The notes below the pieces were generated by a model. It saw only the letters and a program-made list of their open reading frames with translations. It was not told the origin of the DNA and did not search any database. This document shows positions 6,616 through 12,524 of a DNA stretch of 13,547 bases, piece by piece. The position numbers were made by a program, and so were the translations under genes. The stretch lies in the NCBI GenBank assembly GCA_020718945.1, contig DYRB01000039.1, positions 1 through 13,547 on the forward strand. Direction: 5' to 3'. The DNA comes from Lamprocystis purpurea. GTDB taxonomy: Bacteria; Pseudomonadota; Gammaproteobacteria; Chromatiales; Chromatiaceae. Each line of letters starts with the position of its first letter. Positions within the stretch are counted from its first letter, which is position 1.

Positions 6616-7364
6616 GCGCCCCCGACGCCGCAGTGACCCTGGCCGGGGTGAGCTTCTCCTACGGCGATGCCCCGGTCCTGGAGGGGGTGGACCTGGAGGT
6701 GGCCCAGGGCGAGTTCCTCGGCCTGGTGGGCCCAAACGCCGGGGGCAAGAGCACCTTGCTCAAGCTCATCCTGGGGCTGCTGGAGCCCCAGGCCGGCCAG
6801 GTCTTGGTGCTCGGGCGTCCGCCCAGCGAGGCCCGCCGCCTGCTGGGCTATGTACCCCAGTACCCAGGCTTTCCGCGGGACTTCCCCATCACCGTGGAAC
6901 AGGTGGTGCTGATGGGTCGCCTCGGTCTGGGGACGGGCTGGCGGCGCTGGGTCGGCGGCTGGTCGGCGGCGGACCGCACCGCGGCCCGTGCGGCCCTGGT
7001 GGAGGTGCAGGCGGCGGACCTGGCCCAGCGGCAGATCGGCACCCTGTCCGGGGGCCAGCTCCAGCGCGTCCTGGTGGCCCGCGCCCTGGTGGGGGAGCCA
7101 CGCCTGCTCATCCTCGACGAGCCCACCGCCAACATAGACCAGCGCATGGAGGGAGAGATCTTCGACCTGCTGCGGGTACTCAACGCCCGCCTCACCATCC
7201 TGGTGGTGTCCCACGACGTGGGCTTCATCTCCGCCTATGTGGGCCGGGTCGCCTGCCTCAATCGGACCCTGGTCTGCCACACCACCGAGGCCATCGACGG
7301 CCAGGTGATCCATGACCTTTATCGTGAGGACGTGCGCCGGGTGGCGCATCGGCACACCCATTGA
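6612..7364 (+). CDS. znuC: Zinc/manganese ABC transporter ATP-binding protein
   Basis: Cytoplasmic ATPase that powers the ZnuB-type permease. The 250 residues contain a complete ABC set: Walker A GPNAGGKST (40-48), Q-loop Q83 in YVPQYPGF, signature LSGGQLQR (145-152), Walker B LLILDEPTAN (165-174) with the catalytic Glu, D-loop, and H-loop His201 in VVSHDVGF. The YVPQ...FP.TVEQVVLMGR region is typical of the metal-type (ZnuC/MntB) subfamily. The C-terminus ends HRHTH, a short His-rich tail seen in zinc importers. The TTG start overlaps the preceding stop as TTGA (6612-6615), with GGCGAGG (6601-6607) upstream. An in-frame GTG at 6633 is a poorer alternative without a binding site. Confidence 0.93.
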   Translation: MSAPDAAVTLAGVSFSYGDAPVLEGVDLEVAQGEFLGLVGPNAGGKSTLLKLILGLLEPQAGQVLVLGRPPSEARRLLGYVPQYPGFPRDFPITVEQVVLMGRLGLGTGWRRWVGGWSAADRTAARAALVEVQAADLAQRQIGTLSGGQLQRVLVARALVGEPRLLILDEPTANIDQRMEGEIFDLLRVLNARLTILVVSHDVGFISAYVGRVACLNRTLVCHTTEAIDGQVIHDLYREDVRRVAHRHTH

Positions 7365-8209
7365 ACGAATTCATCACCGCCCTGGGTCACCATGCCTTCC
7401 TCCAGACCGCCCTGGCCGCCGGCTTGCTGGCGGCGCTCGGCTGCGGGGTCATCGGCACCTTCGTGGTGGTCAAGCGCATCACCTTCCTGGCCGGGGGCAT
7501 AGCCCATTCGGTCTTGGGGGGCATGGGGGCCGCCCTGTATTTCGGCCTCGACCCGCTGGGTGGGGCCCTGGGCGCGGCCCTGGTCTCGGCGCTCCTCATC
7601 GGCTGGGTGCGGCTGCGCTGGAGCGCCCAGGAGGACACCCTGATCGGGGCCCTGTGGGCCATCGGCATGGCGGTGGGGATACTCTTCATCGCCAAGACCC
7701 CGGGCTACACGGGGGACCTGATGAGCTACCTGTTCGGCAACATACTGCTGGTCCCGGCCCAGGACCTCTGGGTCATGGCCGCCCTGGATGCCCTGCTGCT
7801 GGCGGTAGTCTGGGCCTGCTACCGGCAATTCCTGGCGGTGAGCTTCGACGAGGAACTGGCCGCGCTGCGCGGGGTGCCGGTGACCTTCTTCTACCTGCTG
7901 CTGCTATGCCTGGTGGCGGTGACCGTAGTGCTGCTGATCCAGGTGGTGGGGCTGATCCTGGTCATAGCATTGCTGACCCTGCCGGCGGCCATCGCCGGGC
8001 ACTGGGTGCACACCTTGGGGCGCATCATGCTCCTGGCCACGCTGCTGGGCGCGGTCTTCACCAGTGCCGGCCTGGCCCTGGCCTATGCCCCGGACCTGCC
8101 CGCCGGGCCGACCATGATCCTGCTGGCCGGCGGGGCCTATGTCGCCTCTGCCCTGGCCATGGGCCTGGTGCAGCGCCGCCGGGCGCGGCGGCGGGCGGTT
8201 GGGGACTGA
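7361..8209 (+). CDS. znuB: Zinc/manganese ABC transporter permease (ABC-3 family)
   Basis: Inner-membrane permease of the metal importer. The 282-residue protein has about eight or nine hydrophobic segments and the ABC-3 family hallmarks: GVIGTFVVVKRITFLAGGIAHSVLGG near the N-terminus (residues about 30-55), the coupling region FDEELAALRGVP (about 165-176), and VVGLILVIALLTLPAAIAG (about 197-215). A basic tail (QRRRARRRAVGD) faces the cytosol. The TTG start overlaps the znuC stop as TTGA (7361-7364), so the three importer genes are coupled. The stop is followed within 30 bases by repeat copy B, which separates this operon from the MCE cassette. Confidence 0.93.
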   Translation: MNEFITALGHHAFLQTALAAGLLAALGCGVIGTFVVVKRITFLAGGIAHSVLGGMGAALYFGLDPLGGALGAALVSALLIGWVRLRWSAQEDTLIGALWAIGMAVGILFIAKTPGYTGDLMSYLFGNILLVPAQDLWVMAALDALLLAVVWACYRQFLAVSFDEELAALRGVPVTFFYLLLLCLVAVTVVLLIQVVGLILVIALLTLPAAIAGHWVHTLGRIMLLATLLGAVFTSAGLALAYAPDLPAGPTMILLAGGAYVASALAMGLVQRRRARRRAVGD

Positions 8210-8236
8210 GTTTCGCAAGGGCATCCAGTGAACCTC

Positions 8237-8397
8237 GAAACTGCAATTCGGCCGCAAATGAACGCAAGAAACGCAAATGGTTCAGCCGCTTAGCTCCTGC
8301 CTACTGGTCACCCGCAGGATGCGCAGGACGCTACGCCCAGATCGTTGTTCATTTGCGTCCATTTGCGTTCATTTGCGGCTCAACTGCTCTTCTTCGG
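8237..8397. repeat. Inverted-repeat element, copy B (CGCAAATGAA arms)
   Basis: Core from CCGCAAAT at 8252 to ATTTGCGG at 8378, 127 bases. The left arm (8252-8278) has a damaged second unit (CGCAAGAAACGCAAAT); the right arm (8351-8378) is regular. The arms extend outward with distinct ends: GCAATTCGG on the left and, read on the minus strand, AAGAAGAGCAGTTGAG on the right. The interior carries CTGGTCACCCGCAGG, also present reverse-complemented in copy C. The reverse complement of 8351-8388 is identical over 38 bases to 11777-11814. The element therefore lies in the opposite orientation to copy C. It fills the znuB-mlaE gap and stops just before the mlaE ATG. Confidence 0.88.
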
Positions 8398-8398
8398 G

Positions 8399-9193
8399 AT
8401 GAACGGCCCCAGGGCTGGACAATCCACACCGCTCTGCCGCGGCCCCACAGGCCCGCTGGAGGAACTCGGCCTTGCCTGGCTGGTCCTGACCCGCTGCCTG
8501 AGCCACTATCTGCGCGTCCTCGTCGGGCGCGAGGGCCTGGACCTGCCGGCCTTCGCCGCGGCCCTGCGCCAGATCGGCCTGACGGTGCTGCCGGCCATCA
8601 GCCTGGTGGCCCTGGCCCTGGGGCTGATCCTGGCGAGCCAGGCGGAGCGGGTCTTCATCGACCTGGACCTACCGCGGCTGCCGATCCTGTCCCTGGGGGT
8701 GGCCCTGGTCCTGGAACTGGTGCCCATCCTAGTGGGCATCCTGGTGGCGGGGCGGGCCGGGGTGGCCCTGGCGGCGCGTCAGGCCGGGCTCATTGTCAGT
8801 GGGGAGATGGACGGTCTGACCGTCAGCGGCCTGGACCCCATCCCCTTCACCCTGGCCCCGGTGCTGTTGGCCATGCTGCTCATGTCCTTCGCCCTGACGG
8901 TGTGGGTGGGCCTGCTGACCTGCCTGGCCCTGGTCGCCTGGCTCTGGGGTCGGGCCGGGGTCCCGCCGGCCCTGTTCGTGGATGCCCTGCGCCAGACGGT
9001 GCAGCCCGGGGACCTCGCCGAGGCCCTGGCCAAGCCCTTGATCTTTGCGGTGGTGATCGCTCTAATTGCGAGCGTCTGCGGCCTCTCTGCGGGTCGCGAC
9101 CCGGACGGCCCGGGGCGTGCCGCGACCCGCACCATGATCGGGGCCGTGACCGCCATCCTGCTGACCGACCTGGTCTTCGTCCTGCTGCGTTGA
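8399..9193 (+). CDS. mlaE: MlaE-family MCE transporter permease
   Basis: Inner-membrane permease of an MCE-type phospholipid/hydrophobic-molecule ABC transporter. From the ATG at 8399 it has 264 residues, matching the usual 260. It has five or so hydrophobic segments and the family core: LELVPILVGILVAGRAGVAL (about 103-122), then a cytoplasmic coupling stretch with SGEMDGLTVSGLDPIPF (compare EQLSSMEMMAVDP of E. coli MlaE). It ends ATRTMIGAVTAILLTDLVFVLL, as MlaE does. The frame is open upstream to 8345, but those codons come from the repeat arm (FICVHLRSFA...) and are unlikely to be genuine. No strong Shine-Dalgarno precedes 8399 (only CGGG), because repeat copy B occupies the leader. Its stop is followed directly by the ATPase gene's binding site. 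Confidence 0.87.
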   Translation: MNGPRAGQSTPLCRGPTGPLEELGLAWLVLTRCLSHYLRVLVGREGLDLPAFAAALRQIGLTVLPAISLVALALGLILASQAERVFIDLDLPRLPILSLGVALVLELVPILVGILVAGRAGVALAARQAGLIVSGEMDGLTVSGLDPIPFTLAPVLLAMLLMSFALTVWVGLLTCLALVAWLWGRAGVPPALFVDALRQTVQPGDLAEALAKPLIFAVVIALIASVCGLSAGRDPDGPGRAATRTMIGAVTAILLTDLVFVLLR

Positions 9194-9199
9194 GGAGGT
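9194..9199 (+). promoter_or_regulatory. Ribosome binding site for the GTG-start ATPase gene
   Basis: GGAGGT begins right after the permease stop (TGA, 9191-9193) and 4 bases before the GTG at 9204, which decides that start. Confidence 0.8.
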
Positions 9200-9203
9200 C
9201 TCC

Positions 9204-9941
9204 GTGGACGCGGCGGTGGAGGTCGAAGGGGTCTTTCAGCATGTGGCCGGCCGCTGCGCCCTGGAGGGGGTCAGCCTGACCCTGGACCCCGGGGAGTGGC
9301 TGCTCCTGGTGGGGCCCAACGGGGCGGGCAAGACCCTGCTGACCCGGTTGATCCTGGGCCTCGACAGCCCCTCGGCCGGGACCGTTCGGGTCCTGGGCCG
9401 GGACCTGGGCCGACTGGGGGCGGCGGCCATGCGCAGTTGGCGCGGCGAGGTCGGGGCCGTGCTCCAGGGCGGGTCCCTGCTGGAGGGGCAGAGCGTCCTC
9501 GAAAACCTGCTGCTGCCCCTGCGCGCCACCGGCGCCACCCGCGCCGAGATGGCCAGGGCGGCGCGGCTGGCGGTCACCCAGTTGCAGCTCGACGGCCTGG
9601 AGGGGGAACTGCCCCGCAGCCTGTCCCTGGGCCTGCGCCGCCGGGTCGAACTGGCCCGGGCCCTGATCCACAGGCCCAGGCTGCTGGTCTGGGATGGCCT
9701 CACCGAGGGGCTCGACCCCGCCGGGGTGCGCGACACCCTGGACCTGCTCCGCCAACAACACGCCAACCGGGGACTGACCCTGATCGCCACCGATAACAGA
9801 CCCGCGGAACTGCTGGCCAGCGGGGCCCGGGTCGCGGTCCTGGACCGCGGCTGCCTGCTCTTCGACGGCCCGGCGGGGGCCCTGGAGGCCGCCGCCGCGG
9901 AGCGCCTGGACCTGCGCCACGTCCTGGCGGGGCGCCCATGA
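9204..9941 (+). CDS. MlaF-like ABC ATPase with degenerate catalytic motifs
   Basis: Position and fold identify it as the ATP-binding subunit of the MCE transporter. The 245 residues keep Walker A GPNGAGKT (37-44, K43), Q-loop Q88 in AVLQGGSL, and the D-loop GLDP (169-172). Three catalytic motifs are abnormal. The signature reads RSLSLGLRRRVELARAL, with LSLGL (140-144) in place of LSGGM/Q. Walker B reads LLVWDGLTEGLDP, with Gly165 at the place of the catalytic Glu. The switch region reads LIATDNRPAEL, with no H-loop His. The GTG start has a good GGAGGT. The gene is not frameshifted, and its stop overlaps the next ATG (ATGA, 9938-9941), so it appears maintained. It may be a slow or inactive ATPase; no second ATPase gene lies in the cassette. 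I withhold the symbol mlaF for this reason. Confidence 0.85.
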   Translation: MDAAVEVEGVFQHVAGRCALEGVSLTLDPGEWLLLVGPNGAGKTLLTRLILGLDSPSAGTVRVLGRDLGRLGAAAMRSWRGEVGAVLQGGSLLEGQSVLENLLLPLRATGATRAEMARAARLAVTQLQLDGLEGELPRSLSLGLRRRVELARALIHRPRLLVWDGLTEGLDPAGVRDTLDLLRQQHANRGLTLIATDNRPAELLASGARVAVLDRGCLLFDGPAGALEAAAAERLDLRHVLAGRP

Positions 9942-11032
9942 GCCGACTGGAGCGCCTCTATGCCCCACCGGAGATCGGCGCCCCGGGCCGGCGGGCCGCC
10001 GTCGGGGTGCGCCGCGACCTGATCCTGGCCGGGCTCTTCGTCCTGACCATGGCCGCCGTAGTGGTCGGGGCCCTGGCCCTGATCCTGCCCGGGGTCTTCG
10101 GCGGCAACATCCGCCTCCACGCCTACTTCCCCGATGCCGACGGGCTCGACGCCGGCATCCACGTCAGCCAGGCCGGCTATGTCATCGGCGTGGTGGAGAC
10201 CGTGGAGCCGGTGTTCCCCGCGGGTCCCGGGTCCGAGCCCTGTCCGCCGCCTGATCCAGCCGCTCCGACCACCCAGGCCCAGGCCGGGGGCCCCTGTTTC
10301 CGCGCCCTGCTCCGGGTCCACGCCGGCTGGCCCATACCCAGGGACAGCATCGCCCAGATCGCCAGCGCCGGGCTGCTCCAGGGCGACACCCTGCGCATCC
10401 TGCCCGGGCGGGACCGGGCCCACCCCCTCGCCGACGGCGATGCCATCAAGGTGGGGCAGCGCCAGGCCGACCTGGTGACCCAGCTCGGCCGGCTCACCGA
10501 CTCCCTCCAGGGGCTGGTGGAGGACACCATAGCCCCGGCCCTGAAGGGCATTGCCCAGCAGATCGAGGCCATCAAGGGCCTGCTCGGGACCGGCGAGGCG
10601 GGGGGGAATCAGGAGCGCCTGGCCGGGGTCTTCGACAACCTCAAGCGCCTGAGCGCCGATCTGGATGCGGCCCTCGACCCCGGACAGCTCACCCGCATCC
10701 TGGGCTCGGTGGAGGCCGTCTCCAAGAATCTGGCCGGGGCCACCGAGACCCTGGGCGACCGCAGCCAGGACATCCACCAGGCGGTCCAACGCTACGGCGA
10801 CCTGGCCGCGGACCTGCGCGCCCTGGTCAAGCGCAACCGCCCGGCGGTGGACCGCTCCATTACCGACGCCCAATTCCTGCTCCAGGAGCTGTCCGCCTCC
10901 CTGGCCCCCATCCTGGAGCATGTGGAGACGGCCACCCGCAACCTGGCCGAGCTGTCCCGGGACCTGCGCTCCAACCCGGCGGTGATCATTCGGGGCCGCG
11001 AGGTGCAGGACAACGCCCGGAGGCAGAAGTGA
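9938..11032 (+). CDS. mlaD: MlaD-like MCE domain protein
   Basis: Membrane-anchored periplasmic MCE protein that forms the lipid-binding ring on the permease. The 364-residue protein has a cytosolic N-terminus, one membrane helix (about 28-52), an MCE domain (about 57-172, beginning IRLHAYFPDADGLDAGIHVSQAG with the typical ...G...V...G..VG.V pattern), and a long helical C-terminus (about 175-345) of coiled-coil character. The C-terminal RDLRSNPAVIIRGRE is a common MCE-family ending. Inside the MCE domain, residues 91-120 are a Pro/Ala-rich insertion bounded by two cysteines, C102 and C120. It is much longer than E. coli MlaD (183 residues), nearer to other long MCE proteins. Start and stop are coupled to its neighbours. 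The ligand is inferred from the family to be a phospholipid or similar. Confidence 0.9.
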   Translation: MSRLERLYAPPEIGAPGRRAAVGVRRDLILAGLFVLTMAAVVVGALALILPGVFGGNIRLHAYFPDADGLDAGIHVSQAGYVIGVVETVEPVFPAGPGSEPCPPPDPAAPTTQAQAGGPCFRALLRVHAGWPIPRDSIAQIASAGLLQGDTLRILPGRDRAHPLADGDAIKVGQRQADLVTQLGRLTDSLQGLVEDTIAPALKGIAQQIEAIKGLLGTGEAGGNQERLAGVFDNLKRLSADLDAALDPGQLTRILGSVEAVSKNLAGATETLGDRSQDIHQAVQRYGDLAADLRALVKRNRPAVDRSITDAQFLLQELSASLAPILEHVETATRNLAELSRDLRSNPAVIIRGREVQDNARRQK

Positions 11033-11685
11033 TGTCCCATCGGTGCCCGGCCTGGCTGGCCCTGGTGTCGGTCCTGGTGTCGGTCCTGCTCCTGGCGGGC
11101 TGTGCCAGTAGCGGCCCGGCCACCCAGGACCATTTCTACCCCCTGGCCCCGACCATCCCCGTGACCCCGGGGACCGGGGCCCCGGTGGCCGCAACCCTGC
11201 TGGTCACCCAGCCCCTGTCCCAGCGCATGACCTTCGGGCGGGAGCTGCTGTTCGAGCGCGACGACCGACCCGGGGAGGTCCAGCGCTACACCTTCCACCT
11301 CTGGGCCGAGCCGCCGGCCATCGCCATAGCCGCGGCCCTGCGCGGGGCGCTGCGCGAGGCGCGCCTGTTCGCCTTCGTCACCGCCCCCGGCGAGCGGGTC
11401 TGGGCGGACTATCTGCTCACCGGCGAGCTGCGGCGCCTGGAGCACCTGCCCAGCGCCAGCCCCCCGGCGGTGGTCGCGGAGCTCCACCTGATGCTGGTGG
11501 ACGCGGATGACCGTCGCCCCCTGGCCGCCCGGCTCTACCAGGGGACCGAGCCCACCGGGACCCCGGACGACCCCGCCGCCGCTGCCGCCGCCTTCAACCG
11601 GCTCCTGGGCCGGCTGCTGGGGGAGGCGGTGCGGGACCTCCGGGCCCTGCGCCCGCGGCTGCACCCAGGCCGTCGCGAGCCCTGA
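11032..11685 (+). CDS. ABC-type transport auxiliary lipoprotein (PqiC/DUF330-like)
   Basis: Predicted outer-membrane-directed lipoprotein that partners MCE transporters. From the ATG at 11032 it has 217 residues. The N-terminal signal has the lipobox LLAGC with acylated Cys24 and Ala25 next, with no Asp at +2, so transport to the outer membrane is expected. The body matches the ABC-transporter auxiliary family (PF03886 type): DHFYPLAP after the lipobox, then a stretch WAEPPAIAIAAALRGALREARLFAFV (about 102-127) and a later ADYLLTGELRRLEH strand. GGAGG at 11019-11023 is 8 bases before ATG 11032 and 5 before an overlapping GTG at 11029; I prefer the ATG. It is the last gene of the cassette; no mlaC or mlaB homologue is present. 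REP-like hairpins follow immediately after the stop. Confidence 0.85.
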   Translation: MSHRCPAWLALVSVLVSVLLLAGCASSGPATQDHFYPLAPTIPVTPGTGAPVAATLLVTQPLSQRMTFGRELLFERDDRPGEVQRYTFHLWAEPPAIAIAAALRGALREARLFAFVTAPGERVWADYLLTGELRRLEHLPSASPPAVVAELHLMLVDADDRRPLAARLYQGTEPTGTPDDPAAAAAAFNRLLGRLLGEAVRDLRALRPRLHPGRREP

Positions 11686-11687
11686 GG

Positions 11688-11710
11688 GTGGGAGCGGCGT
11701 CAGCCGCGAC
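11688..11710 (+). repeat. REP-like hairpin, copy 1
   Basis: GTGGGAGCGGC-GTCA-GCCGCGAC starts two bases after the lipoprotein stop codon. The GCGGC/GCCGC stem would form at the 3' end of the MCE cassette mRNA and may help end or stabilise it. Same family as 11726-11748, 12002-12024 and the arms of 4566-4658. Confidence 0.7.
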
Positions 11711-11725
11711 GGGGCAGCCGTCCTG

Positions 11726-11748
11726 GTGGGAGCGGCTTTAGCCGCGAC
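11726..11748 (+). repeat. REP-like hairpin, copy 2
   Basis: GTGGGAGCGGC-TTTA-GCCGCGAC, a direct repeat of copy 1 offset by 38 bases, differing in the loop (TTTA instead of GTCA). Confidence 0.75.
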
Positions 11749-11768
11749 AGCCCACCACAGCGTGGGGC

Positions 11769-11930
11769 CTAAGAAAAGCAGTTGAGCCGCAAATGAACGC
11801 AAATGGACGCAAATAAGCAGAGACTTGGTGTCGCGCTCCGGTTCACCCTGCGGGTGACCAGCGGACTCTGCCTAACTGACTGACCCATTTGCGTATATTT
11901 GCGAAATTTGCGGCCGAATAGCTCTTTCCA
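11769..11930. repeat. Inverted-repeat element, copy C (CGCAAATGAA arms)
   Basis: The left arm (about 11771-11814) has regular 10-bp units and the outer end AAGAAAAGCAGTTGAG. The right arm (about 11887-11930) is diverged and one base shorter, with units changed to CGCAAATATA and CGAAATTTGCGG on the top strand, and outer end, read on the minus strand, GAAAGAGCTATTCGG. The core 11787-11913 is 127 bases, the same as copy B. The interior holds CCTGCGGGTGACCAG, the reverse complement of copy B's interior motif, so B and C are one asymmetric element in two orientations. It is flanked by REP-like hairpins of opposite orientation. Confidence 0.88.
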
Positions 11931-12001
11931 GGTGGAGGGATCTGTGTCCCGCGACAAGCTGCACCGACCGGGGTTTGTTGCTCGCACAGCGAGGTCCCCG
12001 C

Positions 12002-12024
12002 ATCGCGGCTAAAGCCGCTCCCAC
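12002..12024 (-). repeat. REP-like hairpin, copy 3 (inverted)
   Basis: Read on the minus strand, GTGGGAGCGGC-TTTA-GCCGCGAT, matching copy 2 except for the last base. It faces copies 1 and 2 across element C, giving a REP-pair arrangement interrupted by the inverted-repeat element. Confidence 0.75.
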
Positions 12025-12033
12025 CAAACAGAA

Positions 12034-12053
12034 GCGCCCCCGGGTGGGGGCGC
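12034..12053 (-). terminator. Probable terminator of the sulfur globule gene
   Basis: GCGCCCCC-GGGT-GGGGGCGC is a perfect 8-bp stem with a four-base loop, 51 bases beyond the stop codon of the minus-strand gene. On the minus strand it is followed by TTCTGTTTGG, a moderately T-rich tail, consistent with an intrinsic terminator. Confidence 0.6.
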
Positions 12054-12104
12054 CAAGTTGCTGTGCGGGCTTGTCCCATGCCCGCCGCTTGGGCGGATCT
12101 AGCC

Positions 12105-12449
12105 CTACTTCTCCGACGATGTGGCCGGGGCCTTGGTGGTCGGCGCCGCGGGCGCGGTCAGGACCGGATAGGTGGGCCATGCCCAGGGGGCATAGCCCCA
12201 GTTATTCCGGCCACCCCAATAGCCCGGATAGCCCCAGCGCCGGTACCAGGGCCGGTGCCAACCCCAGCCGTAGGGGCGATACCCATAGCCGTGGCCCCAC
12301 CAGCCGGGTCCGCCCCAGCCGTTCCAACCGCCCCAACCGCCGAAACCCCCACCGAAGCCGAAGCTGAAGAAGAAGGCCTGGCTCTGGATGGGGATGGCCA
12401 TGAGCAGGGTCGCAAGCAAGGCAGCCACAAAGACCGAATGCCGTTTCAT
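12105..12449 (-). CDS. Sulfur globule protein-like secreted Gly/Trp/Tyr-rich protein
   Basis: In purple sulfur bacteria, small secreted Gly- and aromatic-rich proteins (SgpA, SgpB, SgpC of Allochromatium vinosum) coat sulfur globules stored in the periplasm. This 114-residue protein has a classic signal peptide (MKRHSVFVAALLATLLMA..., cleavage after SQA at 25). The mature part has 89 residues, starting FFFSFGFGGGFGGWGG. It contains 22 Gly, 13 Trp and 8 Tyr and no Cys, followed by an Ala/Pro/Thr/Lys tail of about 20 residues. The short repeats (GGW, GWG, GYGY, RRWGYPGYWGG) and the FFF start after cleavage fit the Sgp family. Which Sgp it corresponds to cannot be told. A strong GGAGGT precedes the ATG, as expected for an abundant protein, and a terminator-like stem follows. 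It is transcribed alone. A generic Gly-rich surface protein is the alternative. Confidence 0.8.
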   Translation of the reverse strand: MKRHSVFVAALLATLLMAIPIQSQAFFFSFGFGGGFGGWGGWNGWGGPGWWGHGYGYRPYGWGWHRPWYRRWGYPGYWGGRNNWGYAPWAWPTYPVLTAPAAPTTKAPATSSEK

Positions 12450-12454
12450 GAGAC

Positions 12455-12460
12455 ACCTCC
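12455..12460 (-). promoter_or_regulatory. Strong ribosome binding site of the sulfur globule gene
   Basis: On the minus strand, GGAGGT lies 5 bases before the ATG (12449-12447). It is among the best Shine-Dalgarno sites in the window and fits a highly made structural protein. Confidence 0.85.
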
Positions 12461-12512
12461 AACAGACCGTTGCGATGCCCGTCCCTGGGGGGATAAACGT
12501 CCGAACTGTCAG

Positions 12513-12524
12513 GCTAATATTAGC
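12513..12524. promoter_or_regulatory. AT-centred palindrome upstream of the sulfur globule gene
   Basis: GCTAATATTAGC is a perfect 12-base palindrome in a GC-rich setting, 64 bases upstream of the minus-strand start codon. It could overlap a -10 element (TAATAT on either strand) or be an operator. There is no known regulator to name. Confidence 0.4.

Larger units (their letters stand above)
11686..12104. other. 419-base repeat cluster between the MCE cassette and the sulfur globule gene
   Basis: No credible gene. The stretch contains two direct REP-like hairpins (11688-11710, 11726-11748), inverted-repeat element copy C (11769-11930), a third REP-like hairpin in opposite orientation (12002-12024), and a terminator-like stem for the minus-strand gene (12034-12053). 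The remaining segment, 11931-12001, shows nothing I recognise. Confidence 0.8.

Noticed and set aside
7312..9279. 655-codon open frame on the plus strand across znuB and mlaE
   Set aside because: Runs in another frame through two genes with clear families and through repeat copy B, with low-complexity composition.
9236..11194. 652-codon open frame on the minus strand under the MCE cassette
   Set aside because: Antisense to two well-supported genes, Gly/Pro/Arg-rich with no family signature; a GC-rich shadow.
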